A DNA stretch of 64,000 nucleotides, taken from contig JAHDXT010000004.1 in the NCBI GenBank assembly GCA_023384095.1, positions 62,001 through 126,000 on the forward strand. The letters are read 5' to 3'. Each line of letters starts with the position of its first letter. The stretch's first letter is position 1. Both the position numbers and the translations under genes were made by a program. Below the pieces are notes generated by a model. The model was given only the letters and a program-made list of their open reading frames with translations. It searched no databases and was not told the DNA's origin. This document shows positions 24,408 through 34,794 of the stretch, in pieces. Source of the DNA: Hyphomicrobiaceae bacterium (lineage in GTDB: Bacteria; Pseudomonadota; Alphaproteobacteria; Rhizobiales; Hyphomicrobiaceae).

Positions 24408-26554
24408 GGATCACCCTTTGAGTTATCGGCTGCGCCGCGCCCGGACAGATTGAACTCATGCCAAAGCCCCCGCCATTGCAACCGCATCGACAGGCTGCGC
24501 CAACTCGAGGGGAGCATGGGGTCACATTCGGGGCCATCTTCGGTAATAAGACGCAGGCCGGCAAAACCGAATACTGTAGCTTGCCATAGTCCGCCGAGGG
24601 CTCCCACGTGTACGCCATTGGCGGCGTTGCCCATGTTGTTCGCCAAATCGATCTCGGCCGACTGGTGAAAATAGCGCTCCGCGAGCTCAGTATCGCCGAG
24701 GCGCGCAGCAACCAGCGCGTGGATCGCCGGACTGAGCGAGCTGCCGTGCCCGCATCGCGGTTCGTAATAGTCAAAATTGATCTTGCGGACGTCCGCTGGC
24801 AACCGGTCCCAAAGCAGATGAACCAGCATCACCACGTCGGGTTGTTTGATAACCTGTGACTGGGCAATGCGCTCGCGGCCGAGCAGTAAGTCCATCGGCG
24901 CTGTTCGCGTCGAATATGTGGCGAGATCGATGTCCTCCAAATCAAAATAGCCGTGGAACTGCTCGAAGAGCCCAGTCCGCTCGTTGAACCCGGTATAAAG
25001 ATCGCGCGCAACCTGCTGCCACGTGCGCCATTCCTCGTCGGCAAGCCCGAGCCGTCGTGATAGCGCCTGCCACTGCACCGGCCAACGCTCGGAGAAAATC
25101 TCGGCGACCTCCGCCGCGGCGTCCAGGTTCCACTGTGCCAAACCGTTTGTGTAGGCGTTGTCGTCGACCGCCTCGTGATACTCATCGGGGCCGATCACCC
25201 CACGGATGTGGTAGCGCTTGTCGTCCTCCAGCGTGGAGCGGCTTGCCCAGAAGCGGGCGGTTTCGACCAGGATCTCCGCGCCAGCATCTACCAGGAAGCG
25301 ATCGTCGTCGGTTGCACGCCAATAGTTCCAGACGGCATAGGCCACATCGGCGCTGATGTGCTGCTCCTGCTCTCCTGTGAGAATTCGAACAACCTCTCCA
25401 TCGGGAGCGATAGCGAACGGTGGCGTCATGTCCTCGCCAGTGTCGGCGGACTCCCAGGCATAGAGAGCGCCGCGATAGCCGCGCCGCGCAGCATCGGCGC
25501 GTGCCGCAGCAAGCGTGTGAAAACGGTACATGAGGAGCGCACGCGCCGCTTCCGGATAGGTAAGCAAATAAAACGGAAGCATGAAAATTTCGGTATCCCA
25601 GAACACGTGGCCCTTGTAGCCTGGCCCGCTCAGCCCTTTGGCCCCGACCGAAACGCGCTCGTCCTGCGGGTTGGCGGAGCTCAGCAGATGGTAGGCCGCA
25701 AACCGAAGCGCGCGCTGCGCCACAGGATCGCCCTCGATCTGCACGTCGGAGGCGTTCCATCTCGCCAGCCAAGCCGCACGGTGTTGATCGACTTCGCCAG
25801 AGACATACTCGACCGCGCGCGCGGCATGGCTACGGGCCGCCTCGTCCGATTCGGGCGTATCCCTGGACGTGTGGACAGCGGCGACCCGGTCGAGCCGGTA
25901 TGTCTTCCCCAATTCGACGTCGAGACTTTGCTGGCCGTCCATCAGTTCGGTTGAGCCCAGTACACGACCATCAGGATCCAGGACACGGTCCGCAACCGCC
26001 AAGGCAACTTTGGTGCCGCGGCTCGTAATCAGGGCGGCAGAACCGGTCATCGCGGCATCGATGAGCACGCGTCCACTGTAATTTTCTGGTGTAAGCGTTG
26101 CACACCGAATCAGAAGATGACGGTTAGCCAAGGAACTCATGCGCAGCGAACGAAACCGCGTGATCCGACCCGCTCCGTCCTGATGCCGCCATTCCCGCCA
26201 GAGGATGCCTTGCCGCATGTCGAGGATGCGGCGGTGTTCCAGGTTCTGGCCTCGATCAAGTCGCAGCCGCTCACCGCCTATGGTTAGGGAGAGCTGACTC
26301 CAATCTTCGACGACTATGAGGCCAGGTACCGACCCTGCTTCTACGTCATAAACTCCCGCTACGACCGTTGCGGGAGCAGACAGCGAGCTGCCTTCGGCCA
26401 GTGATGCGCGTGATCCCAAATAGCCGTTGCCGAGAGCAAAAAGCGACTCCACCTCGTGCTCGCGAGTTAGCGTGAATCCTTCCTCAACTAGCGTCCAACC
26501 AGGGTCTGAGGTAAGCGCTAGCGGCAGATGAACTGCATGGATATCGTTCGGCAT
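24404..26554 (-). CDS. Glycoside hydrolase family 65 disaccharide phosphorylase
   Basis: The start is set at MPNDIHAVHLPLALTSDPGW (an in-frame GTG/ATG region further upstream is less protein-like); about 716 aa. The N-terminal domain has the typical EHEVESLFALGNGYLGSRASLAEG; the (alpha/alpha)6 barrel has GHVFWDTEIFMLPFYL and IGPDEYHEAVDDNAYTN, whose Glu in DEYHE is the general acid; the C-terminal part has PRCGHGSSLSPAIHA, the phosphate-binding region. GH65 enzymes phosphorolyse maltose, trehalose or kojibiose to beta-glucose-1-phosphate. The beta-phosphoglucomutase-type HAD gene nearby would turn that into glucose-6-phosphate. Substrate cannot be told from sequence alone. Confidence 0.9.
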   Translation of the reverse strand: MPNDIHAVHLPLALTSDPGWTLVEEGFTLTREHEVESLFALGNGYLGSRASLAEGSSLSAPATVVAGVYDVEAGSVPGLIVVEDWSQLSLTIGGERLRLDRGQNLEHRRILDMRQGILWREWRHQDGAGRITRFRSLRMSSLANRHLLIRCATLTPENYSGRVLIDAAMTGSAALITSRGTKVALAVADRVLDPDGRVLGSTELMDGQQSLDVELGKTYRLDRVAAVHTSRDTPESDEAARSHAARAVEYVSGEVDQHRAAWLARWNASDVQIEGDPVAQRALRFAAYHLLSSANPQDERVSVGAKGLSGPGYKGHVFWDTEIFMLPFYLLTYPEAARALLMYRFHTLAAARADAARRGYRGALYAWESADTGEDMTPPFAIAPDGEVVRILTGEQEQHISADVAYAVWNYWRATDDDRFLVDAGAEILVETARFWASRSTLEDDKRYHIRGVIGPDEYHEAVDDNAYTNGLAQWNLDAAAEVAEIFSERWPVQWQALSRRLGLADEEWRTWQQVARDLYTGFNERTGLFEQFHGYFDLEDIDLATYSTRTAPMDLLLGRERIAQSQVIKQPDVVMLVHLLWDRLPADVRKINFDYYEPRCGHGSSLSPAIHALVAARLGDTELAERYFHQSAEIDLANNMGNAANGVHVGALGGLWQATVFGFAGLRLITEDGPECDPMLPSSWRSLSMRLQWRGLWHEFNLSGRGAADNSKGDP

Positions 26555-27805
26555 TTCCCGCGGCGCCGTCTCCACCAGGCTACTGGATCTGGATAGAGAA
26601 CAACAGCCGCATTGGTTGTGTTCCACGACGGCGCGCCGCCGATGAGAGGTGATTGTTCAAGCACCCATCTAAAGGCGGTCCGGCCGCCGCTAGGCGAAGT
26701 AATTTCCGGCCGGTGGCGCGCTCGGCCAAATCGTGTAGGAAATCACGTGGGGCCATCTTGAGCTCTTGCCTCAGTGCGGCTGGATCGAGCGGTAAAGACG
26801 CTCGCGCCTTCTGCCATGAGCGCTGCAGCTTACGCCGCCATGCAGTAGGGCACGGCATCGCGGATTGGATTCCCGCACGCAAGCATGCAGTCGCCCGCGC
26901 CGACCGCGCTTCGGATAGCGACATCGAGTGCGGGAAAGCAGCGCGCCTCGGCTCCGAGGGACAGAACAACAACCTGGGCGCATTCATCATGATCACTCGT
27001 GGCCTCCAAATCGAACTTGTTTCGTCTTGAGTGGGGATAGTTTCATTGGATAGTCATCTTGCCACCGCCGACCCAAGTGTCCTTCAGGTCAGTGTCGCGG
27101 GGTGCCTCCTAGTCGAAAAAGTAGGCCGCCAGCACTTTAGACGTCGAAGATCGCCAGGACGTCCTTCGGCCCGTCTACGGTTTGGGACTCCGCCTCCGGG
27201 CGATTGTGCTGTGAACCCTGAGCCCGAGCCCAGTGGTGTTCTAGACTCCTCGGCGACCGCCCTCTGACGGCCGTCGTACTTGACGCGGTAGATCTTGAAT
27301 CCTCCCCCGGGTTGCCTTACCGGGGTGGGATGCCCCATATCAGGAGGTCTTTCCCTCCCTGGTTGCTGTTGATGAACTCAAACCCTTTGCGGATCAGACG
27401 AAGGGAAGGCGGCCAAGTGATGCGAAATGGGGCAGTGGTCGCCGTAGTTCCATCCAGGCGAGCGTTTTGCCGGTCCTCATGCTCATAGGCGTGCGCACCC
27501 CCGCCCAATTTGGTGGGGAGCAGGCGGACCCAGCTTCCCAAGTGCTCGCCGATCAGGCGGCCCTTCGTCGCTGTTCGAGAAGTGTGGTCTATTGCGCAAA
27601 TCTAGCAAAGGGAGCCATGCCGGCGGCTGCTCCCGGTGTCTTCAGCACATCACGGCGATGCATTGCCTGTCCTCCGGACTGCCCCTGTGCTCGGATTAAC
27701 TAGTCTGGCGGGCCGCCCCACGAGCATAGGTTCGGTGCTCTTAACGGATTAAAGGAGCTGTAGTTCCGCAAGCAGAGCGTACCGACATCGTTGCACCAGG
27801 TCTTC
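26555..27805. other. 1.25-kb gap without a confident gene
   Basis: Between the GH65 and GAPDH genes. A minus-strand frame at 26580-26996 includes RRKLQRSWQKARASLPLDPA and MAPRDFLHDLAERATGRKLL, which looks protein-like and could be a small regulator, but it overlaps the 5' end of the GH65 gene's open frame. Short frames at 27084-27338 and 27317-27541 show fragments only. The region looks like decayed coding DNA plus the GH65 promoter. Confidence 0.35.
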
Positions 27806-28846
27806 TCACCAGTCGAACAGGCCTATGCCAAGCGCGGCGTTGGTCTTCTGCATTGACACATGCCCATCTTTTTCGCGTCCCGAAATGGCCCGAATGGCAT
27901 CGATCGTTTCGGGAACCACGATGGCTTGATTGTCGACCATATAGGCATAGAACAGCTCGTCATCCCGCACCTTGAGCATGTCCGCCCACAGCGCAACCTC
28001 ATAGAGATTGTCATGCGGCCGGCCGAGGTCTGCCATCATTTCTTTAACGGCATTGATAGCCACCAGATTATCGCTCAAGCGGATGAAGGCGATTCTCGAT
28101 GAGGTTCGGAAGGCTTCGAGCACCTCCTCCTTGTTTGCCGGCCGCGTCATCTGGATAGCCCAGTAGTGCATGTGCGCCAGTGTTTCCGGCACCTTGACGG
28201 CCATGGTCACTACGTCCAGGTCGGGATCGACGCTTTGTGCGTCAGGTGCCTGGTGGCTCGGGATTTCCGGTTCGGGCACGAGCGTGTTCATGATGCCGCC
28301 CTGGTGGCTTTCCCAGGGATCGGTCGCCCGTCGGAGCAACGTACCGCGTGCCTTTTTCAGCAATCCTGCACGCTTCAGCGCGGATAGGGTCCGTACAATG
28401 GAGGTCGTGTTACACGAGACGACGCGCGTTGCGTCCCGCCCTACGGCGCTGGCGTAACTCGATTCCGCAACAAACGAATGGCCGGTGACCTGATGCTTCT
28501 CACCACCCTGAAGAATGAACTTGATGGCCCGTTCCCGATAGCGCTCGACATTTTTGGCCGCAACCTTCTTGGGCGTGCAGTCAATGACGATATCTGCTGC
28601 GCCGAGCAGGTCTTCTAAAGTTCCGGAGACATCGAGCCCCGCCTGCTTCATGGCATCGGCGTGCTCTGCAGATGCGCCGAAAAGTTTGAAGCCCTTGATC
28701 GTCAAAACACGCGGGCGCCAGTCCGCCGCGACGTCCGAAACGCCAGCAAGTTCCATGTCGTCCTGCTGCGCGACGGCTGCGGCGACACGCTTGCCGATGA
28801 CCCCGTACCCATTCACGGCAACTCGGACTTTGTTTTGCTCGTTCAT
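27806..28846 (-). CDS. Type II (archaeal-type) glyceraldehyde-3-phosphate dehydrogenase
   Basis: Start at MNEQNKVRVAVNGYGVIGKR with GGAGGAG 8 nt upstream; 346 aa. NGYGVIGKR is the Rossmann dinucleotide loop, and VVSCNTTSIVRTL contains the catalytic Cys in the SCNTT context of archaeal GAPDH, unlike the SCTTN of bacterial Gap. The C-terminal domain has LRRATDPWESHQGGIMNTLV. It oxidises glyceraldehyde-3-phosphate, likely with NADP. In bacteria this form is rare and points to transfer. It sits between the GH65 phosphorylase and the HAD sugar-phosphatase gene, giving a short sugar-phosphate cassette. Confidence 0.9.
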   Translation of the reverse strand: MNEQNKVRVAVNGYGVIGKRVAAAVAQQDDMELAGVSDVAADWRPRVLTIKGFKLFGASAEHADAMKQAGLDVSGTLEDLLGAADIVIDCTPKKVAAKNVERYRERAIKFILQGGEKHQVTGHSFVAESSYASAVGRDATRVVSCNTTSIVRTLSALKRAGLLKKARGTLLRRATDPWESHQGGIMNTLVPEPEIPSHQAPDAQSVDPDLDVVTMAVKVPETLAHMHYWAIQMTRPANKEEVLEAFRTSSRIAFIRLSDNLVAINAVKEMMADLGRPHDNLYEVALWADMLKVRDDELFYAYMVDNQAIVVPETIDAIRAISGREKDGHVSMQKTNAALGIGLFDW

Positions 28847-29010
28847 AGGCTCGCTCCTCCAGTCGTGAGCCCCGGCCAAGTGGACGGTGCTGCCCCGGAA
28901 CGTGATCCTGCCAGAACCTGTCCGCCGCCCGGGTCGGAAATGCCATTAGGTGTTGCCTGGTCGCATTCCCTACAGATCCTCGGCGAGACTTGAATTGATG
29001 CACAAAACAG

Positions 29011-29877
29011 TCACCGAGAACTTCGAGGCCGACCTGGCCGACCTGGCCGCGCTGGACGAATCGGCCGTACCGGCAATGGCTCCGAGGTGAATGCCTTCCC
29101 CTTTCGTCCCGTCTTGACCAGATCAATCTTCAGCTCCGACAGATCGTGCACCACAATGTCCGCGCCATGCTTGCGCAGCGCTGCGCTCTGGCCCCCACGA
29201 TTGACGCCGATGACGAGACTGTAGCCGGCAGACCTGAGAGCCTCGACGCCCGACAGCGCGTCTTCCACGCCTAATGCCTGAGCTGGCGCGACGCCGAGGA
29301 GGCCAGCAGCATGGATGAAGATGTCCGGGTCAGGTTTGCCCCTGAGTGACAAGCGTGCCGCTTCTACGCCGTCAACGCAAACGTCGAACAAGTTCTCCAG
29401 TCCGGCGGCCGAAAGCACGGCTTTGGTGTTCTTGCTTGATGACACGAGAGCAGTCTTGATTCCATTTTCTCGCATGTACTGAATTAGATGGACGGAACTC
29501 TCGTAGACATCCACACCATCACGGGCCAGGCGCTCGTTAAAGATCACATTCTTGCGGTTTCCGAGTCCGCAGACTGTTTCGCGGTCCGGCGGGTCATTCG
29601 GGCTACCGTATGGAAGTACGATGTCTCGCGCTTGGAGGAAGCTTCGAACCCCCTCGTAACGTGGTTTGCCGTCGACGAAATTCAGGTAGTCCCGTTCCGG
29701 GTCAAAAGGCAGGAACGGCTCGCCCGCTTTGACTGCGCGGTTCCGGAGGTAACCATCGAATAACTCCTTCCAGCTCGCGGCATGGATGTCGGCTGTCCGC
29801 GACACGACGCCATCGAGGTCGAAGACTGCGGCATCGAATGCCTCTAGTGAGAGGGTGACTGGGCCAGAATTTGTCAT
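29011..29877 (-). CDS. Beta-phosphoglucomutase-family HAD hydrolase
   Basis: A 288-aa protein. HAD motif I is DAAVFDLDGVVSRTADIHAA (nucleophile Asp and acid/base Asp in DLD), followed by a helical cap (about 30-110), motif II LVSSSKN, motif III Lys in RGKPDPDIF and motif IV VEDALSGVEA. This is the BPGM group, which with a GH65 phosphorylase converts beta-glucose-1-phosphate to glucose-6-phosphate. The C-terminal 15 residues are a low-complexity RPIRPARPGRPGRP tail that is not part of the fold and may be a read-on extension. Confidence 0.88.
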   Translation of the reverse strand: MTNSGPVTLSLEAFDAAVFDLDGVVSRTADIHAASWKELFDGYLRNRAVKAGEPFLPFDPERDYLNFVDGKPRYEGVRSFLQARDIVLPYGSPNDPPDRETVCGLGNRKNVIFNERLARDGVDVYESSVHLIQYMRENGIKTALVSSSKNTKAVLSAAGLENLFDVCVDGVEAARLSLRGKPDPDIFIHAAGLLGVAPAQALGVEDALSGVEALRSAGYSLVIGVNRGGQSAALRKHGADIVVHDLSELKIDLVKTGRKGKAFTSEPLPVRPIRPARPGRPGRPRSSR

Positions 29878-30254
29878 CGTCGTCGATCTTCGAGCTCGCC
29901 GAGAGAACCGACCTGATCGGGCGTAGTTCCAAAACAGAGCTTGTGCCTACCAGTACCGCTCAAGGCGGGAACAGGCTGCCTGCTCCTCGGCATGATCGAA
30001 GTTACGCACGGCTTGGATGTCCTAACCCCCACCTGAAGCAGAGCGATTCCAACCTGCTCTTCTGCTTGTTCGTGAGGCTCGGTATCAGCGCTGAGACCGC
30101 TCGAGCGGATAGGGCTGTTTAGCTGCTCGCTCGCATAAAGTGTCTGCGCGCGAGAAATCCTGCATTTCCCGATGGACGCGCCCAGACGGGAACGCTCTTA
30201 GATCACGGGCTGCGTTTTTCATACTCTGGCCTGGCGCTTCCCGGAAGGCTAGAA
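29878..30254. other. Intergenic, no gene recognised
   Basis: About 380 nt upstream of the HAD gene. No convincing frame. It probably contains the HAD/GAPDH promoter. Confidence 0.35.
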
Positions 30255-30725
30255 TGAGCGCGATGATGCCACCGTAGCACCCAGGTCGCCGGAGAAAATG
30301 ACTTGCCACCCGCCCATTCGATGCCTGCGCCGGTTGCGCCGATGATGTGCCCGGCACGACGGAAGGTCAGCGTCGCGTCACCTGGAAGCTGAATGGGCTT
30401 GCCGAATGCGACGGGTGTCAAGGACTCGAGCGCGTGTTCTGCGCCGCGGACGCCATAGAGGGGCAACGCGGAGGCTGTGCTTCGAAGAACCCTTGCGGTT
30501 GGCAGTATTCAGCGTCCTTTTCTTGGAGATGACCGCTGTCCTTGAGGATCAGTTCTGCCGCGTTCTTGTGGCGGCGGTTGAGAAGATGCGGCCTTTGAAG
30601 CCGTCGCTCACGAGCTTGGGCAGAGCCAGATCGGTCGCAATGGACATGAGTCAAAACGACGGCATCGATGCTGGAGGGCTGATCGGGAGCCCAGTTCAGT
30701 TCGCGCGTCTTCGTCCGCCCGTGCC
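30255..30725 (-). pseudogene. Decayed metallo-beta-lactamase-fold (beta-CASP RNase-type) gene
   Basis: Family sequence is visible but in three frames. NWAPDQPSSIDAVVLTHVHCD (in parts, HxHCD metal motif) lies near 30640-30715, KNAAELILKDSGHLQEKDAEY near 30510-30580, and PLYGVRGAEHALESLTPVAF with RRAGHIIGATGAGIEW near 30300-30465; the SGDLG that should follow is again out of frame. The N-terminus and the C-terminal half are missing. Several frameshifts make a working enzyme impossible. Confidence 0.8.
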
Positions 30726-30768
30726 CGATTAAGATTGAAGCTGCGGCCGTCGTTTTTCCCTCGCCTTC

Positions 30769-31218
30769 TCAATCCCGCATAAACGCCCGGATTTCATCGA
30801 GCGTGAGCCGGCCGTCTTTATTGGTATCGGCGGCGTTGAAGACACGCCTGTGGACGGCCGTCACCTCTTCGAAGGAGAGAGAGCCATCGCCGTCCGTATC
30901 AGCGATCGCGAACATCACCTTCAGCATATGGCCGCCGCCCATGCCCATCATGCCACGCCCCCCCATTCCCCCCAATCCCATGCCTCGTCCCATCATCCCG
31001 GACTGACCGCCCTGACCCATCATCCCAGGCTGGCCAGGCTGCATCCCTTGGCCCTGGCCCATCGTGCCGGGCTGACCCTGCGACCCTGGGGCCGCTTGCG
31101 CCAATGTCGCGTTGGGGTGGTGCTCATCCGCGGCTTTTGCCGGCGCCAGGGCTGATACCGACATGCTTGCAGCAACGGCGATTGCAATGATGGCTGTAGA
31201 TGGCAGGATCGCACGCAT
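30769..31218 (-). CDS. Secreted EF-hand protein with Gly/Met/Gln-rich linker
   Basis: The start is set at MRAILPSTAIIAIAVAASMS, a typical Sec signal peptide ending near APAKAA (cleavage about residue 29); the frame extends much further upstream without support. Residues about 45-95 are Met/Gly/Gln repeats (GMMGQGG, GMMGRGMG), possibly copper-binding. Two EF-hand loops follow, DTDGDGSLSFEE and DTNKDGRLTLDE. 149 aa. It is encoded downstream of the DUF411 and CsoR genes, which suggests a periplasmic metal-handling role. Confidence 0.82.
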   Translation of the reverse strand: MRAILPSTAIIAIAVAASMSVSALAPAKAADEHHPNATLAQAAPGSQGQPGTMGQGQGMQPGQPGMMGQGGQSGMMGRGMGLGGMGGRGMMGMGGGHMLKVMFAIADTDGDGSLSFEEVTAVHRRVFNAADTNKDGRLTLDEIRAFMRD

Positions 31219-31438
31219 TGACCTTCTCCTCGCAAAAGAAGCGCTTCGCGTGACAGCGGCCCCCCTGCGCCGACGATATCCTCGCCCCGCCGTGCACCAG
31301 CTGACGAACTCTCTTGACGCCCGTGAGTTCCGCGCGTGCACCGCGAGGATGTTCAGGCTGTGATCATAAAAGCAAGACCAAGCATCGGCGATGCCGGACA
31401 ATCTCCTGAGATCCGGATTTCTGGCGAGAAGTGTCGTA

Positions 31439-31912
31439 CTAAAGTTCCTGCGAACCCTCGTAGCGCGCGAACGTTTGCTGGCCCGTTGGTCCGAACAGGA
31501 CAACGTCGTATTGGTCATCCGGCGAGCCCGGCACTTCCATCCCCGGAGAGCCGACTGGCATGCCCGGAACGGCGAGGCCGGTCGCGGTGGGGCGCTCGGC
31601 GAGGAGGCGTCGAATGGCCGACGCCGGCACGTGCCCCTCGATAGCGTAGCCGCCGATTTCCGCCGTATGGCACGATTGAAGACCCCGCGGCACACCGAGA
31701 CGCGCCTTGATCGCCGCAAGATTGTGCGGCTCGACGACTTTCGCCTGGAAACCGGCTGCGCCAATATGCTCGACCCAGCCCGAACAGCAGCCGCAGCTCG
31801 GATCCTTGTTAACGACCATCAGGGGCAATCCGCTCGACGACTGGGCGAATGCGGGGCTGGCTGCCAGCCCAGCGGCTCCGGCCAGGAATATCCTACGGCT
31901 TATGTTGCTCAC
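31439..31912 (-). CDS. DUF411 periplasmic metal-binding protein
   Basis: 157 aa with a Tat-like signal ([19 protein letters not shown]). The mature part has [20 protein letters not shown], the CxCC metal motif of DUF411, and [19 protein letters not shown], the conserved CHTA site. DUF411 proteins accompany copper-resistance genes. The csoR gene ends 27 nt upstream, so it is probably co-transcribed from the CsoR-controlled promoter. Confidence 0.88.
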   Translation of the reverse strand: MSNISRRIFLAGAAGLAASPAFAQSSSGLPLMVVNKDPSCGCCSGWVEHIGAAGFQAKVVEPHNLAAIKARLGVPRGLQSCHTAEIGGYAIEGHVPASAIRRLLAERPTATGLAVPGMPVGSPGMEVPGSPDDQYDVVLFGPTGQQTFARYEGSQEL

Positions 31913-31939
31913 GGTCTGCTTCCTTCTCCTGAGCTTGCC

Positions 31940-32215
31940 CTATCGTTCCGCCCGGCTCACCACGGCCATGAGCTCCTCGATCTTGCGCCGCTGGTCGGCT
32001 TTGTCGCCGGATGCGATCGCATGCTCCACGCAATGGGCGACATGATCGCGAAGAATATGTTCCTCAAGACGTCGCAGGGCCGCGCGTACCGCCCCGATCT
32101 GGGTGACGACGTCGATGCAATAACGGTCCTCTTCGATCATCCGGCCGATGCCGCGCACCTGACCCTCGATGCGATTGAGCCGTTTCGTTGCTGTCTGCTT
32201 GATGTCGTTTCTCAT
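31940..32215 (-). CDS. csoR: CsoR-family copper-sensing repressor
   Basis: 91 aa, beginning [20 protein letters not shown]. It is the all-helical DUF156 fold with the copper ligands Cys (DRYCID), His and Cys (DHVAHC, spaced HxxxC), the C-H-C set of CsoR. In the absence of Cu(I) it should repress; the operator at 32224-32242 lies 9 nt upstream of its ATG and between it and divergent copA. The longer upstream frame is rejected because it would run through the operator. Confidence 0.9.
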   Translation of the reverse strand: MRNDIKQTATKRLNRIEGQVRGIGRMIEEDRYCIDVVTQIGAVRAALRRLEEHILRDHVAHCVEHAIASGDKADQRRKIEELMAVVSRAER

Positions 32216-32223
32216 AGCGTTTA

Positions 32224-32242
32224 TATACCCCACATGGGTATA
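32224..32242. promoter_or_regulatory. CsoR operator
   Basis: TATACCC-CACAT-GGGTATA is a perfect 7-bp inverted repeat with the TACCC/GGGTA character of CsoR sites, in the divergent csoR-copA intergenic region. Binding here would control both directions. Confidence 0.75.
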
Positions 32243-32272
32243 GGACTCAAGGCCCCTGTGAGGACACCATCG

Positions 32273-34711
32273 ATGGCCCCAGATCACGACCGGCAAAGTT
32301 CGACAAAATCTTCCGACGCTGTTGCCCCGCACAATCATGGGTGTCATCACCACGCGCATTCCCATGGTGGGCATTCGCATTCTCACGGGCACGGGGCCGT
32401 GGCGCCCGTCGAAACCCAGAACGCCGTGCGCGATCCCGTCTGCGGGATGATGGTCGATCCTCATACGACGCAACACCGGCATTCACATGCCGGCCACACT
32501 TACTACTTCTGCTCGGCCGGGTGCCGCGCAAAGTTCGCTGCCGATCCGCAGAAGTATCTGAGCCCCGAGCAGGCGAGAGCACCCGAAGTGGTGCCCGAAG
32601 ATACGATCTACACCTGCCCGATGCACCCCGAGATCCGGCAGGTCGGACCAGGCTCATGCCCGATCTGCGGCATGGCGCTGGAGCCTGAGCTGGTCTCAGC
32701 CGAGACGGGCCCGAATCCGGAACTCGCCGATATGACGCGCAGGTTCTGGATCGGGCTGGCGCTGACCATTCCGGTCTTCGCCCTGGAAATGGGCGGGCAC
32801 CTCACCGGCCTGAGCCACCTCGTCAGCCCGCAAACCTCGAACTGGCTCCAATTGATCCTGGCGACGCCGGCGGTGCTGTGGGCAGGCTGGCCATTCTTCG
32901 TGCGCGGCTGGCAATCGCTCGTCACGCGCAATCTCAATATGTTTACGCTGATCGCCATGGGCACGGGCGTGGCTTGGCTCTACAGCACTGTCGCCACGCT
33001 CGCGCCGGAGATATTCCCGGACACCTTCCGTAGTGCCGATGGCTCGGTCGCGGTTTACTTCGAAGCTGCTGCAGTCATCACGGTCCTTGTTCTCCTGGGG
33101 CAGGTCCTGGAACTGCGCGCGCGCGAAAGCACCAGTGGCGCTATCCGCGCGCTGCTCGACCTTGCCCCCAAGACCGCCCGGCGTATCCGGGAGGATGGCA
33201 GCGAGGAGGAAATCCAGCTCGATGCCGTCCACGTCGGCGATCGCCTGCGGGTGCGCCCCGGTGAGAAAGTCCCGGTCGATGGAGCGGTCACTGAGGGGCG
33301 CAGTGCCGTTGACGAGTCGATGGTGACGGGCGAATCGATGCCTGTGACGAAAGAGGTCGGCACCACGGTGATTGGCGGGACGATGAACCAGTCTGGCGGC
33401 CTCGTCATCGAGGCCCGCAAGGTCGGCCGCGACACGATGCTGTCGCAGATCGTGCAGCTTGTCGCCCAGGCCCAGCGCAGCCGCGCGCCGATCCAGCGCT
33501 TGGCCGATCAGGTCTCAGGCTGGTTCGTGCCGGCCGTCATTGTTGTCGCCGTGCTCGCCTTTGCCGCGTGGGCCCTCTGGGGTCCGGAGCCCAGCTTCTC
33601 GTATGGCCTTATCGCAGCGGTCGCCGTGTTGATCATCGCCTGCCCTTGTGCCCTCGGGCTCGCCACGCCGATGTCGATCATGGTCGGTGTCGGACGCGGT
33701 GCCCAGCATGGCGTCTTGATCAAGAACGCCGAGGCGCTGGAGCACATGGAGAAAGTGGACACGCTCGTCATCGACAAGACCGGCACGCTCACCGAGGGTA
33801 AGCCGGCGGTCACGGCCGTCGTCCCCGCGCACGGCTTCACCGAGGCCGAGGCCCTGCGCCTCGCCGCCAGCGTCGAGCGCCCAAGCGAGCATCCGCTGGC
33901 CGTCGCCATCGTGGGCGCCGCAGAAGAGCGGGGCATTCAATCGGCCCCAGTGGCCGACTTCGATTCACCAACCGGCAAGGGTGCGATGGGGATTGTCGAG
34001 GGCCGGCCCGTATTGCTCGGGAACAAGCAGTTTCTGGTGGAGCACGGCGTCGACGTCTCAGCGCTCGCCGCGGAGGCCGAGAAGCTGCGCCAGGACGGCG
34101 CCACGGCCATCTTCATGGGCGTCGACGGGCATGTCGCGGCGATTTTCGCCATTGCCGATCCGGTGAAAGCGTCGACCCCGGGTGCGCTCGCTGATCTCAA
34201 AGCGGCGGGCGTCCGCGTCGTCATGCTAACCGGCGACAATTGGACGACGGCCAAGGCAGTGGCGCGCCAGCTCGGAATCGACGAGGTCGAGGCCGAGGTG
34301 CTGCCCGAACAGAAGAGTGCCGTGGTGCAGAAGCACAAGGAAGCCGGCGAGGTCGTCGCCATGGCAGGCGATGGCGTCAATGATGCGCCCGCCCTCGCCG
34401 CCGCCGACGTCGGCATCGCGATGGGGACGGGGACGGACGTGGCCATGGAGAGCGCCGGCGTCACCCTGCTCAAAGGCGATCTGACCGGCATCGTGCGCGC
34501 CCGGCGGCTGTCGCAGGCGACCATGCGAAACATCCGGCAGAACCTGTTCTTCGCGTTCATCTACAACGCGGCGGGCGTACCGATCGCGGCGGGCGTGCTT
34601 TATCCGGCCCTCGGGATCACGCTGTCGCCGATCATTGCAGCTGCGGCCATGGCGCTGTCATCGGTGAGCGTCGTCGGCAACGCGTTGCGCTTGCGGCAGG
34701 TGCAGCTATAG
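32273..34711 (+). CDS. copA: Copper-translocating P1B-type ATPase with His-rich, YHS and HMBD N-terminus
   Basis: The start is set at [17 protein letters not shown], with GAGGA about 9 nt upstream; the open frame is 294 codons longer but would cross the CsoR operator. 812 aa. The N-terminus is His-rich ([17 protein letters not shown]), then a YHS domain ([23 protein letters not shown]) and a heavy-metal-binding domain ([19 protein letters not shown]). The pump core has [14 protein letters not shown] (about 457), DKTGT (D501), an SEHPLA HP motif and [13 protein letters not shown] with eight predicted helices fits Cu(I) export from the cytoplasm. Divergent csoR regulates it. Confidence 0.93.
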   Translation: MAPDHDRQSSTKSSDAVAPHNHGCHHHAHSHGGHSHSHGHGAVAPVETQNAVRDPVCGMMVDPHTTQHRHSHAGHTYYFCSAGCRAKFAADPQKYLSPEQARAPEVVPEDTIYTCPMHPEIRQVGPGSCPICGMALEPELVSAETGPNPELADMTRRFWIGLALTIPVFALEMGGHLTGLSHLVSPQTSNWLQLILATPAVLWAGWPFFVRGWQSLVTRNLNMFTLIAMGTGVAWLYSTVATLAPEIFPDTFRSADGSVAVYFEAAAVITVLVLLGQVLELRARESTSGAIRALLDLAPKTARRIREDGSEEEIQLDAVHVGDRLRVRPGEKVPVDGAVTEGRSAVDESMVTGESMPVTKEVGTTVIGGTMNQSGGLVIEARKVGRDTMLSQIVQLVAQAQRSRAPIQRLADQVSGWFVPAVIVVAVLAFAAWALWGPEPSFSYGLIAAVAVLIIACPCALGLATPMSIMVGVGRGAQHGVLIKNAEALEHMEKVDTLVIDKTGTLTEGKPAVTAVVPAHGFTEAEALRLAASVERPSEHPLAVAIVGAAEERGIQSAPVADFDSPTGKGAMGIVEGRPVLLGNKQFLVEHGVDVSALAAEAEKLRQDGATAIFMGVDGHVAAIFAIADPVKASTPGALADLKAAGVRVVMLTGDNWTTAKAVARQLGIDEVEAEVLPEQKSAVVQKHKEAGEVVAMAGDGVNDAPALAAADVGIAMGTGTDVAMESAGVTLLKGDLTGIVRARRLSQATMRNIRQNLFFAFIYNAAGVPIAAGVLYPALGITLSPIIAAAAMALSSVSVVGNALRLRQVQL

Positions 34712-34794
34712 CGGAGCAGTGAGTGGAGCGCTTTTCGGTTGAGGTGATGCCCTGCGCTGCGCTTTGGCACAGGGTGTCCTTCGCGGGGGCAAAT

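Noticed and set aside
31391-32272. An N-terminal extension of 294 codons on the His-rich copA frame
   Set aside because: It would cover the DUF411 and csoR genes and the CsoR operator in antisense; the start at 32273 has a suitable ribosome-binding site and leads straight into the His-rich region.
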